Shown piece by piece: positions 42,609-50,965 of a stretch of 64,000 bases of DNA. The notes beneath the pieces were generated by a model, which did no database searches, was not told where the DNA came from, and saw nothing but the letters and a program-made list of their open reading frames with translations. Position numbers and translations under genes: made by a program. The stretch lies in NCBI RefSeq assembly GCF_039541815.1, contig NZ_BAABGY010000002.1, forward strand, positions 310,001 through 374,000, read 5' to 3'. Each line of letters begins with the position of its first letter. The stretch's first letter is position 1. Origin of the DNA: Flavisolibacter amylovorans (lineage in GTDB: Bacteria; Bacteroidota; Bacteroidia; Chitinophagales; Chitinophagaceae).

Positions 42609-42956
42609 TTACGTAAAGGCGTGCGTGGGATGCAGGTGCCGGAGATAGGCACGCGCCGCGGCGTCGTTCTGTGCGGCGGGCGGCAGTGCGGCGCATTGGG
42701 TGCGCGCGGGCACCTGTGCGTAAAGAAGCAGGTCGGGATGCAGGGGCAGGCGCTGGCTCCATTGGCCGTCGTGCCCGAAGAAATGAGCAGCGCTGAGCTC
42801 GCCTTCCTGGTGGGGAAGCTGGATGCGGTCGCTTTTCAGCTCGGTGCCGGTGGCGAACCGTACTCCCTCCGGGTCTGCGCCGGCCACGTGCAGGCCCACC
42901 CGCGCCGCCAGCAGCGCGCACAGGAGCAGGGAGAAGAATACGTGGGCCTTTCGCAT
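42609..42956 (-). CDS. Exported protein of unknown function
   Basis: 115 residues. The N-terminus MRKAHVFFSLLLCALLAARVG is a signal peptide or anchor. The rest has no recognised domain; it includes ELKSDRIQLPHQEGELSAAH and a Pro/Ala-rich C-terminal half with two Cys. It lies 15 bp after the stop of the gene at 42972 on the same strand, so the two are probably cotranscribed, and 59 bp before the 35-residue membrane peptide. I do not recognise it. Confidence 0.6.
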   Translation of the reverse strand: MRKAHVFFSLLLCALLAARVGLHVAGADPEGVRFATGTELKSDRIQLPHQEGELSAAHFFGHDGQWSQRLPLHPDLLLYAQVPARTQCAALPPAAQNDAAARAYLRHLHPTHAFT

Positions 42957-42971
42957 CGGCGCGAAGATAGG

Positions 42972-43430
42972 TCAATGCCCACCCGCGCCGGCCCCGGCAC
43001 CGGGTGTTGCCGGCCGGCCTTCACCTCCTTTTAACAGTTGCCCGATCGCGGCCGCCCACAGCCGGGCCTTGCGGACCGCCGGCTGTGCCCGCTCCTTGTG
43101 GTCGGGGCCGTGCTCGTAGAAGGGCAGCACCAGCGGGGGCGCGCCCGGCAGGTCGAGCCGTAGTTCTACGGACCGGAGGAAGTCGGGGAGCTCCTCGTGC
43201 TGCAGGGCGCCGGGCGGAATGCCGTGGTACCGGGTGCGTACGGTGCAGGCCTGCACGGAGCGGAGCGGGATGAGCTGCTCTTCGTAACGATCGCCCCGGT
43301 CGGCGAGCACGAGGAGGCGGCAGCTGCGGGGATCGATGCCGAAGACGATGTTGCGGAGCACTTGCTGTCCGGAGAGGAACAGCCCGTATCGGGCGGCCAG
43401 TTCGCTGAACCGGCGGAGCATTTTTTTCAT
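42972..43430 (-). CDS. Protein of unknown function, beta-rich
   Basis: 152 residues from the ATG at 43430; the open frame upstream of this is Pro/Arg-rich and overlaps another gene, so it is rejected. The middle part (SGQQVLRNIVFGIDPRSCRL, LIPLRSVQACTVRTRYHG, VELRLDLPGAPPLVLPFYE) suggests a small beta-sandwich, loosely like PH-type domains. The C-terminus is Gly/Ala-rich. No function recognised. It is upstream of, and probably cotranscribed with, the exported protein gene. Confidence 0.6.
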   Translation of the reverse strand: MKKMLRRFSELAARYGLFLSGQQVLRNIVFGIDPRSCRLLVLADRGDRYEEQLIPLRSVQACTVRTRYHGIPPGALQHEELPDFLRSVELRLDLPGAPPLVLPFYEHGPDHKERAQPAVRKARLWAAAIGQLLKGGEGRPATPGAGAGAGGH

Positions 43431-43447
43431 GGCGTGGGTAGGTCGGT

Positions 43448-43481
43448 AAAGCACCTCCGCCTGTTTGCGCGGAGGTGCTTT
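43448..43481. terminator. Hairpin between two small genes
   Basis: Perfect 13-bp arms AAAGCACCTCCGC (43448-43460) and GCGGAGGTGCTTT (43469-43481), 8-base loop. On the minus strand it ends in a short T run. It follows the 58-residue gene at 43508 and precedes the gene starting at 43430, so it may terminate or attenuate. Confidence 0.75.
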
Positions 43482-43507
43482 GATGATGGGTACGGGAACA
43501 CAGGCTC

Positions 43508-43684
43508 CTACGAGCGGCGGCGTTCCCCGAGGAGGGCAAGTACCTGTAGCGGCACCGTGATGTACAGCAGCTGGTACCACCGGGGGTGGTATACGTAGCC
43601 GGCCTCGAGGATGGAGGCGCTCAGCAGGCAGAGCAGCAGCGACAGGGCACCGCCTGCAGGAACCGGCTTGGGTTGCCTGGACAT
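43508..43684 (-). CDS. Small membrane protein, unknown function
   Basis: 58 residues from the ATG at 43684 (MSRQPKPVPAGGALSLLLCL); an ATG at 43708 gives 66 residues. Two hydrophobic stretches (about 12-28 and 36-52) are joined by GYVYHPRWYQ, and the tail is basic (GERRRS). This two-helix hairpin layout is common in small Bacteroidota membrane proteins. A hairpin follows the gene. No function recognised. Confidence 0.55.
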   Translation of the reverse strand: MSRQPKPVPAGGALSLLLCLLSASILEAGYVYHPRWYQLLYITVPLQVLALLGERRRS

Positions 43685-43721
43685 GGCGAAGCATTTAGAC
43701 GTGAGCAAAGGGGAGAAAAGA

Positions 43722-43898
43722 CTAGGCGATCGGGCGATCGTAGTTGCTGCCGTCGAAGTTCTTGAGCGAGGAAAAATAATACAGCTGGGAGCAGAAGGGG
43801 AGGAATTCCGGGAACGACCAGGTGAAGCAGTCGCTGAGGTCGAGTACGACCGTTGTAACGTGCGCGCAGGGCTGGATATGTCGGGCTTCCCGGGTCAT
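43722..43898 (-). CDS. Small protein of unknown function with its own promoter
   Basis: 58 residues from the ATG at 43898; an upstream ATG at 43928 lies before the -7 box and is rejected. The sequence (MTREARHIQPCAHVTTVVLD, then SDCFTWSFPEFLPFCSQLYY) is Cys- and aromatic-rich. A promoter is evident on the minus strand: TTTTG (43934-43930), an 18-bp spacer, TAGATTTG (43911-43904), and the ATG 5 bp later, so the message is nearly leaderless. No function recognised. Confidence 0.55.
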   Translation of the reverse strand: MTREARHIQPCAHVTTVVLDLSDCFTWSFPEFLPFCSQLYYFSSLKNFDGSNYDRPIA

Positions 43899-43903
43899 CT
43901 CTA

Positions 43904-43934
43904 CAAATCTACGGAAAGGGCCCGACAAACAAAA
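43904..43934 (-). promoter_or_regulatory. Promoter of the 58-residue gene
   Basis: TTTTG, 18-bp spacer, TAGATTTG on the minus strand. The -7 box is exact (TAnnTTTG) and sits 5 bp before the ATG at 43898. Confidence 0.6.
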
Positions 43935-44013
43935 CGTTAAACCGGCGGCTCGTTCGGGGTTGGGGAAAAGCCGCGCGGATCCCGTGGAAATACAGGATGC
44001 CCGGGCAGAAGGT

Positions 44014-44083
44014 AAAGAACACGGGTGCTACGGATGCGGCAGATCCGTTCAGATCCGTAGCATCGGTACCATCCGTGTTCTTT
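44014..44083. repeat. Inverted repeat with AAAGAACACGG ends, copy 2
   Basis: The outer arms AAAGAACACGG (44014-44024) and CCGTGTTCTTT (44073-44083) are perfect. Inner arms GCTACGGAT (44027-44035) and ATCCGTAGC (44053-44061) are also perfect. On the minus strand it reads AAAGAACACGGATGGTACCG, matching the start of the copy at 20364. It lies just downstream of the thioredoxin gene. Confidence 0.8.
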
Positions 44084-44090
44084 CTCGTAA

Positions 44091-44462
44091 TCAGGATCCG
44101 GAAGAAGGCTGCAGGAGCCGCTCTTCGATCACCTGCTGGAAGGCGTTCTTCGGCAGGGCGCCCGGCTGCATCATGGGCGTGCCGTCCACGGGGATGAAGA
44201 GAAACGTGGGGATGCTCTGGATACCGAACACGGCCGCGAGCTCCTCTTCCTTTTCCGTATCGACCTTGTAAATGACGAGCCGCTCTCCGTACTGCTCCGA
44301 GAGCTCCTCGAGTACCGGCGCTACCATCTTGCAGGGGCCGCACCAGTCGGCATAGAAGTCGATGATGACGGGAACGGTGCCGGTATAGCTCCATTCCTTC
44401 TCCGTTTCGTAGTTGAAGATCTTGTCCTTGAAGTCCTGTGTCGAGAGCTGCTGTGTCGCCAT
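44091..44462 (-). CDS. Thioredoxin
   Basis: 123 residues from the ATG at 44462. The active site WCGPCK is near residue 42, with the cis-Pro in QSIPTFLFIP near 83. An N-terminal ~20-residue extension (LSTQDFKDKIFNYETEKEW) is typical of Bacteroidota thioredoxins. It should reduce protein disulfides in the cytoplasm. It is a single gene, transcribed away from the GH97 gene, with an inverted repeat right after its stop. Confidence 0.92.
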   Translation of the reverse strand: MATQQLSTQDFKDKIFNYETEKEWSYTGTVPVIIDFYADWCGPCKMVAPVLEELSEQYGERLVIYKVDTEKEEELAAVFGIQSIPTFLFIPVDGTPMMQPGALPKNAFQQVIEERLLQPSSGS

Positions 44463-44632
44463 AACGTGGTTTTTGATATCGGGAATGCAGCACCAAGGTC
44501 GTGCCGGACCTGTTGGGCTGCTGCGCCGGGGCAAAAGAAGACCGGCAGCGATGGCACGGGCACCGGTGCAGCAGGCGACCGTTTAAGCGTTAATTTGCGC
44601 ACGGCCGCTATGGCCGCTTATAACGAACGACT

Positions 44633-46780
44633 ATGCGATTTCACCTCCTGCCGTCCGGCCGCAGCCACCTGCTGCGCCGGCTCTTTTTCTGCCTTAGCTT
44701 CTTGCTGGCTGCCACTGCCGCCGATGCCCAGGAGCTGCGTTCTCCCGATGGCAACTTCCTCGCGCGCTTTGTGCTGCAGCCCGGCGGCATCCCGGGCTAC
44801 ACGCTGCTGCACAAGAACCGCCCCGTGATCAACCTTTCGAAGCTCGGCTTCGACCTTCAGGGTGAGCGCCGCTCCCTGCGCGACTCCTTCGTGGTCAGGA
44901 ACGTTACCACCGCCACCTTCGACGAAACCTGGACGCCCGTGTGGGGCGAGACGCGTACCGTGCGCAACCACTACAACGAGATGGCCGTGCACCTCGAGCA
45001 GACGAGCTCGGGCCGGCTCCTGACCGTACGCTTCCGCCTCTTCGACGATGGCCTCGGCTTTCGCTACGAGTTCCCGCAGCAGCCGAACCTCGGGCATTTC
45101 ATCCTCAAAGAGGAGCGCACCGAGTTCGCCATGACCGGCGACCACACGGCCTACTGGATCCCCGGTGATTACGATACGCAGGAATACGACTACACGATCT
45201 CGAAGCTCTCCGAGATCCGCGGCCTCATTGCGAAGTCGATCACCGCCAACCTGTCGCAGACGCCGTTCTCCCCGACAGGGGTCCAGACCTCGCTGCTGCT
45301 CAAGACCGCCGATGGCCTCTTCATCAACCTGCACGAGGCGGCGCTCATCAACTACTCCTGCATGCACCTCAACCTCAACGACAGCACGATGGTGTTCGAG
45401 AGCTGGCTCACACCCGACGCAAAGGGAAACAAGGGCATGCTGCAGGCGCCTTCCGTGACGCCCTGGCGCACCATCATGGCCTCGGACGACGCGCGCCGGA
45501 TCCTGGCTTCGAAAATGATCTACAACCTCAACGAGCCGAGTAAGATCAAGGACGTATCCTGGATCAAGCCCGTGAAGTATATGGGCGTGTGGTGGGAGAT
45601 GATCACCGGCAAGAGCGAGTGGTCGTATACCAACCTGCCCGCGGTGGAGCTGGGCAAGACCGATTTCGCCGCTGCAAAGCCGCATGGCCGTCATGGTGCC
45701 AACACCGCCAACGTGAAGCGCTACATCGACTTCGCCGCGAAGCACGGCTTCGACGCGGTGCTGGTGGAAGGCTGGAACGTAGGCTGGGAAGACTGGTTCG
45801 GCCACTTCAAGGATTATGTGTTCGATTTCGTAACGCCCTATCCCGACTTCGACGTAAAGGGCATTCAGGAGTATGCGCGCTCCAAGGGTGTCAAGATGAT
45901 CATGCACCACGAGTCTTCTTCGTCGGTGCGTAATTACGAGCGCTGGATGGATACGGCTTACCGGTTCATGAAGGAGCATGGCTATGACGCGGTGAAGAGC
46001 GGCTATGTGGGTTCCATCCTGCCCATCGGCGAGAACCACTACAGCCAGTGGATGATCAACCATTACCAGTACGCCATCGAGCAGGCGGCGAAATACAGGA
46101 TCATGGTCAACGCGCACGAGGCGGTGCGCCCCACGGGCATTGCCCGCACCTGGCCTAACCTGATCGGCAACGAGTCGGCCCGCGGCACGGAGTACCAGGC
46201 CTTTGGCGGCTCCAAGCCCAACCACGTGACGCTGCTGCCCTTTATGCGCCTGCAGGGCGGGCCGATGGATTATACACCGGGCATCTTCGAGATGGATATC
46301 TCGAAGCTGAATCCGAAGAACAAGTCCTGGGTGAACAGCACTATCGCCAACCAGCTCGCGTTGTACGTAACGCTTTACAGCCCGTTGCAGATGGCCGCCG
46401 ACCTGCCCGAGAACTACGAGCGCTTTATGGATGCGTTCCAGTTCATCAAGGACGTGGCCGTGGACTGGGACGATAGCCGCTACCTCGAGGCCGAGCCGGG
46501 TCAGTACATCACCGTGGCGCGTAAGGCGAAGGGTACGGGCCGCTGGTTCGTGGGTAACGTGAACGGCGAGACGCCCCGTACATCTACGGTCGCGCTCGAC
46601 TTTCTGGAGCCCGGAAAGAAGTATACTGCGACCATTTATGCCGACGGAAAGGATGCGCATTATAAGAACAACCCGCAGTCGTATACCATCCGCACCGTGA
46701 AGGTGACGAGCAAGTCCAAGCTGAAGCAACTCAGTGCCCCCGGCGGCGGCTTTGCGATCTCGATCGTGGAAGCGAACTGA
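44633..46780 (+). CDS. GH97 alpha-glucosidase (SusB-like)
   Basis: 715 residues with a signal peptide (about residues 1-32, ending AATAADAQ). The N-terminal ~290 residues form the GH97 super-sandwich domain, followed by the barrel. MIMHHESSSSVRN (about residue 421) carries the Glu expected in inverting GH97 enzymes, and NAHEAVRPTG (about 490) and NLIGNESARGTEYQAF (about 506) carry the other acidic residues of the SusB site. A small C-terminal beta domain ends the protein. It would release glucose from alpha-glucans in the periplasm. It is not in a classical PUL: no SusC/D nearby. Confidence 0.93.
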   Translation: MRFHLLPSGRSHLLRRLFFCLSFLLAATAADAQELRSPDGNFLARFVLQPGGIPGYTLLHKNRPVINLSKLGFDLQGERRSLRDSFVVRNVTTATFDETWTPVWGETRTVRNHYNEMAVHLEQTSSGRLLTVRFRLFDDGLGFRYEFPQQPNLGHFILKEERTEFAMTGDHTAYWIPGDYDTQEYDYTISKLSEIRGLIAKSITANLSQTPFSPTGVQTSLLLKTADGLFINLHEAALINYSCMHLNLNDSTMVFESWLTPDAKGNKGMLQAPSVTPWRTIMASDDARRILASKMIYNLNEPSKIKDVSWIKPVKYMGVWWEMITGKSEWSYTNLPAVELGKTDFAAAKPHGRHGANTANVKRYIDFAAKHGFDAVLVEGWNVGWEDWFGHFKDYVFDFVTPYPDFDVKGIQEYARSKGVKMIMHHESSSSVRNYERWMDTAYRFMKEHGYDAVKSGYVGSILPIGENHYSQWMINHYQYAIEQAAKYRIMVNAHEAVRPTGIARTWPNLIGNESARGTEYQAFGGSKPNHVTLLPFMRLQGGPMDYTPGIFEMDISKLNPKNKSWVNSTIANQLALYVTLYSPLQMAADLPENYERFMDAFQFIKDVAVDWDDSRYLEAEPGQYITVARKAKGTGRWFVGNVNGETPRTSTVALDFLEPGKKYTATIYADGKDAHYKNNPQSYTIRTVKVTSKSKLKQLSAPGGGFAISIVEAN

Positions 46781-46799
46781 GCCTGCTCCGTATTTTTAC

Positions 46800-46836
46800 A
46801 AGGCCTTCCCGCGCCGCGGGGAGGCTTTTTCTTTAA
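46800..46836 (+). terminator. Terminator after the GH97 gene
   Basis: GGCCTTCCCGCGCCGCGGGG followed by AGGCTTTTTC folds into a GC-rich stem with G-T pairs and a T tract, about 20 bp after the stop. Confidence 0.75.
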
Positions 46837-46995
46837 AGGCCTGGCGCGGATGACGATTCGCCAGATGCTGTGCTGCGTTGGATGTCGGGTTGGATTCCTG
46901 TCGTTCTGTACCTGACCAAGGTCGCCCGGTTGTGCGGGCAAGGTCATGGCGGTAGCGGACGGGGTGTTCTACCATTGTGAAACAATCCGACAGCC

Positions 46996-47832
46996 ATGAA
47001 CACGATACTCGTTCCGACCGACTTTTCTCTGAATGCCGACAAGGCATTCGATTACGCCTTGCAGATTGCCCGTAGGGTAGCCGGCGAGGTAATCGTACTG
47101 CACGTATGCGCGCTGCCGCTGCCGGAATATGCGACCGAGCCCGAGGGCATGCGGGAATACAACCGGCTCAGGGCCGTGGAGTTGCAGCTGCGGCTCGATC
47201 AATACCGCCAACGGGTTGCTCCCGACGAATGGGTGCGTGTGCGGACCCTGCTAGTGGACGGAGATACGGTCGACGCCATAGTAAAAAAGGCTGGTCAATA
47301 CAGTGCAGACCTGATCGTGATGGGAACCCGCGGCGCCGGGATCATCAAGGCCTTGCTGGTCGGCTCCCATACGGCTGCCGTGATGGCGGCCACCGATATT
47401 CCTGTGATTGCCGTTCCGGATCAGTATACCGGCGGCCTGCCTGATCACATCCTGCTGGCGATTGCGCAGGAGGAGCGTGAGTCGGTACTTGCACCGCTCT
47501 TTCGCCTGCGCGCGCTCTTCGGGGCCGGTATCCGGACTATCACCTTCTCAGAGAACGACGAGTCGGCGGAGGAGTTGCTGGAGCACACGCGCACGGTGCG
47601 AACAGCAACCCGGAAGTGGAAAGAGGCCTTTTCGCTCCCGGAGCTTCCCGGCGATCATATCGTAGGTGAGGATTTTTTCGCGGCCATCGATGAGTACGTC
47701 GACCTGGAGCGCATCAACCTGCTGGCCATGGTCACCCACAGGAGGGGCGGACTGCAGGGCCTCTTCCAAAGCAGCCTCACCCGGAAGATGGCGTACCACA
47801 CCCATGTTCCGCTGATCTCCCTGCATGCGTGA
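46996..47832 (+). CDS. Universal stress protein, two UspA domains
   Basis: 278 residues. The first UspA domain (1-145) starts MNTILVPTDFSLNADKAFDY and contains the ATP-binding signature DLIVMGTRGAG near residue 106 with VGSHTAAVM after it. The second (about 150-278) is degenerate: its Gly motif reads NLLAMVTHRRGGLQGLFQSS. This tandem form is common in Bacteroidota. It probably responds to stress or anaerobiosis. A weak TACCATTG box lies about 20 bp before the ATG. Confidence 0.9.
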   Translation: MNTILVPTDFSLNADKAFDYALQIARRVAGEVIVLHVCALPLPEYATEPEGMREYNRLRAVELQLRLDQYRQRVAPDEWVRVRTLLVDGDTVDAIVKKAGQYSADLIVMGTRGAGIIKALLVGSHTAAVMAATDIPVIAVPDQYTGGLPDHILLAIAQEERESVLAPLFRLRALFGAGIRTITFSENDESAEELLEHTRTVRTATRKWKEAFSLPELPGDHIVGEDFFAAIDEYVDLERINLLAMVTHRRGGLQGLFQSSLTRKMAYHTHVPLISLHA

Positions 47833-47871
47833 CCGGGGCGGCGAATGCAGGTCGCACAGGTCGGCCGCTGA

Positions 47872-49281
47872 TTACTGCTTCGGCTGCCGCGTCAGCACCA
47901 GGTAGCCCCAGGGCTGCAGGTCGAGGCGGGTGCGCGCCGTTAGCGAGTAGGTTTTTCCGGTGAATGCATCGCGGTAGGTTCCCTGCAGGTAGTTGCTTTC
48001 GAGTTGTACCGGCGCCGCGTCTTTACTCAGGTTCACCACCGTGATGACCCGGTCTCCGTCCTTATCGCGCGAGAACGCGATCACCTGCTGCATCCGGTCG
48101 TGCCTGATCCGCTCCATCGGGCCGCCCCACTGCCCGTTCCACAACGACGGGTGGGCGTGTTTGAGTTGAAACAGTGTTCGGTACAGGTCGCCTACGGGGT
48201 GTTCCTTCCATTGGATCGTGTCTTTGTCGAAGAAGCGCAGCGAGCGGTCGAGTCCGGCTTCCTGCCCGCTATACAGCAAGGGCATGCCTTCCATCGTGGC
48301 AGTAAGGACGATGGCGGCCGGCAGCGCCGCGCCGAAGTTCGCGACCTGGTTGCCCTCCCAGGAGTTCTTGTCGTGGTTGTCGACGAAGTTCATCCGGTAC
48401 GCGTTGCGCGGCCAGATGCTGACGTGCTCGGCGATATACCCTTCGGTGAGTCCGCCGATGCCGGCGCCTTTCGTAGCGATGGCATGCAGGTGGTCCCAGA
48501 GGCTCCAGGCATAGGTCATGTCGAACGCGTGCTGGTGGAGGTCGCGGTCGGCGGCTTCTGCCAGTAGGAATACGGGGCGGATCGCGTCGAGCTCGCGCCG
48601 CAGGTTTTCCCAGAATTCGATCGGTACGAAGCTCGCCACATCGCAGCGATAGCCGTCGATGCCCACCTCCCGCACCCAGTAGGTCATGGCTTTGGTCATG
48701 TATTCCCGGAGCGCCGGCTGGCTGTAGTCGAAGTCGATGATGTCGTCGTAGTCGCGCCAGGGCGTCGACTGGAAGGCTCCTTCGCGGGTCTTGATGTACC
48801 AGTCGGGATGCTGGGTGGCTACCGGGTTGTCCCAGGCCGAGTGGTTGGCCACCCAGTCGAGCAGCACATGCATCCCGAGCCGGTGTGCTTCGGCTACGAG
48901 GTCTTTGAGGTCCTGCAGCGTGCCGAACTCCGGGTTGACGCCGTAGTAGTCTTTCACGGAATAGTAGCTCCCGAGGGTGCCTTTGCGGTTCTTTTCCCCG
49001 ATCGGGTGGATCGGCATCAGCCAGAGGATGTCGACCCCCAGCTCCTTAAGGCGCGGAAGGTGCTTGCGAAAGGCCGCGAAGGTGCCTTCGGGCGTGTATT
49101 GGCGGATGTTGACTTCATAGATCGTAGCGTTCTTGCTCCAGTCGGGGTGGGCGAGTTGCACGTATTCTTTGGGCCGGTGGGCGGATCGTGCTCCCGGGGA
49201 GTCGTTGGTGCTGCGCTGCACACACGACAGGCTGCAAGTGATCGTCGTCAGCAGGAGCAGGAAGAGGGTTGCTTTTTTCAT
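47872..49281 (-). CDS. GH13 alpha-amylase lipoprotein
   Basis: 469 residues. A lipoprotein signal ends at CSLSC (Cys about 20). The GH13 barrel is clear: DWVANHSAWD (about 142), GYRCDVASF with the nucleophile Asp (about 210), LLAEAAD with the acid/base Glu (about 238) and NFVDNHDKNS with the third Asp (about 296). The C-terminal beta domain ends the protein. It should cleave alpha-glucans at the cell surface and feed the GH97 glucosidase 1 kb away. It converges on the stress-protein gene. Confidence 0.93.
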   Translation of the reverse strand: MKKATLFLLLLTTITCSLSCVQRSTNDSPGARSAHRPKEYVQLAHPDWSKNATIYEVNIRQYTPEGTFAAFRKHLPRLKELGVDILWLMPIHPIGEKNRKGTLGSYYSVKDYYGVNPEFGTLQDLKDLVAEAHRLGMHVLLDWVANHSAWDNPVATQHPDWYIKTREGAFQSTPWRDYDDIIDFDYSQPALREYMTKAMTYWVREVGIDGYRCDVASFVPIEFWENLRRELDAIRPVFLLAEAADRDLHQHAFDMTYAWSLWDHLHAIATKGAGIGGLTEGYIAEHVSIWPRNAYRMNFVDNHDKNSWEGNQVANFGAALPAAIVLTATMEGMPLLYSGQEAGLDRSLRFFDKDTIQWKEHPVGDLYRTLFQLKHAHPSLWNGQWGGPMERIRHDRMQQVIAFSRDKDGDRVITVVNLSKDAAPVQLESNYLQGTYRDAFTGKTYSLTARTRLDLQPWGYLVLTRQPKQ

Positions 49282-49659
49282 GGCTGGAGTTGGCAGCTGA
49301 TAGCCGCGCCGGATGAAGGTAGGGAAGGGCTGACTTCCACACTCTGAAAAGCGGTCTTATAGTGTACCCCGAAACCGGAGGATATCGGGCTGCTTCCGTC
49401 ACTGGTTCCGGTTGCCTGCGCCTCATGTGTCCAGGGACGTCGCGGTTCTTGCATTTTATAGGTTCCGGCGAACGGGCACAGCGGCGATCATTGATTGCCG
49501 GGTGCCTTGACCATCTTCAGGCCGACGAAGGCAGGTGTAAAGGGTTCTTGGTGGCCCCATGCAGAAAGTCAGATGGCGACGGCAGTACGGGCTTTACCTT
49601 TAGCCTATTCGGTACCTGGCCTACTGTCCGGGGGATTCAATAACCGTTAAACAAGAGCC
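49282..49659. other. Intergenic stretch upstream of the amylase gene
   Basis: 378 bp. I see no clear promoter or structure. A 9-bp match (TTGGTGGCC, 49548-49556) to the tRNA-Arg 3' end may be coincidental. Base composition starts to shift toward AT near 49450. Confidence 0.4.
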
Positions 49660-49890
49660 ATGAAATACAGGGTAGAGAAGTTAAGCAGCAGTATGTGTTC
49701 CGTGAAGCTGGTCCCGGAAAGTGCCATGGAAAAGAACCTCGTTGCACAGGCGGGTCCGGAGGATGGATACCTGTTTTATTACCAGCAGGCGTTGTCGAAG
49801 TTTGTACATCCCGAGGCTGTGTTCACCGGTATCGTTAATGCGGATCATTTTCCCGGGCATGTGCTTATAAGCTATACGCTGCCGGAATAA
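49660..49890 (+). CDS. Small protein of unknown function
   Basis: 76 residues, ATG at 49660. The sequence (MKYRVEKLSSSMCSVKLVPE, then AQAGPEDGYLFYYQQALSKF) is balanced and looks like a folded domain, but I recognise no family. Its GC content is lower than neighbouring genes, and it sits at the edge of the AT-rich stretch that follows, so it may be acquired DNA. Confidence 0.45.
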   Translation: MKYRVEKLSSSMCSVKLVPESAMEKNLVAQAGPEDGYLFYYQQALSKFVHPEAVFTGIVNADHFPGHVLISYTLPE

Positions 49891-50747
49891 AGCGGAAGGA
49901 GTTAGTAAGCACAAAACGTGGGGAATCGCCTTCGATCGTAGCGGGATTTCACGTGACTTCACGAATCTGCTTTGACTATCTAAATGGGTATAGCCCAGGA
50001 GGTTTTCAACAATTCTCATGCTTTCCAGGGCAACTTCAGTTTGACATCGACGGTTCACATTCCTCACTCTCTTTTACTCTACTGGCGTTGTTTTTCTGTT
50101 ATGATACGGCGAGGCGAGTGACTGCACCCGTACATATTAAAAAGTACTTTGGGTCAGAAGTTATATAACTGGGAGCATATGAATCCACCGCGGTTTTACG
50201 CTCTGATATTTCAAATTGCGCAAGCCATTAGTAATTGACATGCCCGGTGACTACCGAAACTACTATTTTAGTTTTAGGCAGTTAAGTACTTAGAGACCGG
50301 TTAGTAAACTAAAATTTGCATCTGTTCGTTTGGTCTTCATGGTCGTAAAATTGCTATATAAGACCAATTTTCAAAAGAGGACGAATAAGCTACGCTTTCC
50401 ATTGGTATAATGGTACTCCTTTTAAAATTGTGCTCGCTACCGGTCGGTTGAATACCGACAGAGCAAAAACTTCTCTCATGAGCTGGCTTTGGGGAATCCG
50501 AAAATCGGTTAAGCTTGTTCGAACCGGCTCCCTTTTGCGGGCAGGAGCGGGAAGCAACCGTTCTTGGGGCTTTTCATTGATTCAACGAGAAGGAATTTCA
50601 GGGTTGCTTCTATTTTGGTGAACTTTCTGATTTTGGTGAAGGGTTGTGGAACGCAAAACCGCTCAAAACCCAAAGCGAAAGGCGATACGAACTAAAAAGC
50701 CCCCAGAGTCAATGATCTGAGGGCTAATAGCTAAAGTGAAACTTATT
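49891..50747. other. AT-rich gene-poor stretch beside tRNA-Arg
   Basis: About 0.86 kb of visibly lower GC than the rest of the window (roughly 40-45 % by eye). Short frames at 49953-50168 and 50430-50621 have no domain or promoter that I trust. The stretch abuts the 3' end of tRNA-Arg, a usual integration site, but no integrase or clear attachment repeat is seen. The tRNA terminator lies at its right end. Confidence 0.5.
50694..50725 (-). terminator. Terminator downstream of tRNA-Arg
   Basis: On the minus strand AGCCCTCAGA-loop-TCTGGGGGCT followed by TTTTTAG, 23 bp after the tRNA 3' end. One bulge in the stem. Confidence 0.8.
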
Positions 50748-50822
50748 TGGTGGCCTCGCCAAGAATCGAACTTGGATCTGGAGCTTCGGAAACTCTTATA
50801 CTATCCATTGTACTACGAGGCC
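50748..50822 (-). tRNA. tRNA-Arg (anticodon CCG)
   Basis: Minus strand, 75 bases including an encoded CCA. The acceptor GGCCTCG pairs with CGAGGCC; the T arm is CCAAG-TTCGATT-CTTGG; the anticodon loop TTCCGAA gives CCG with U33 and A37. The first pair of the anticodon stem is an A-C mismatch, the rest pair. A terminator follows. Confidence 0.93.
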
Positions 50823-50965
50823 GGATCGCGTTACCGCTGTTATTACGGGAAGCGTGGGCGGCAAAGATAGGGGAAACCAGGGTTTCAAGGTGCTATGGTT
50901 CCCGGGTGCTGGAGTTTGAAGCTTGGTAGGGTGCCCTCTTCCTCCCGCGCCTATGTCCTCATCAT

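Noticed and set aside
46974..46986. ATTGT-GAA-ACAAT dyad before the stress-protein gene as an operator
   Set aside because: Five-base arms with an odd spacer are expected by chance; no matching site was found elsewhere in the window.
50430..50621. 63-codon frame in the AT-rich stretch
   Set aside because: No domain, no promoter, and a Ser/Leu/Arg/Gly-rich composition unlike a folded protein.
49548..50755. 9-bp direct match to the tRNA-Arg 3' end as an attachment site
   Set aside because: TTGGTGGCC alone is too short, diverges right after, and no integrase is present.
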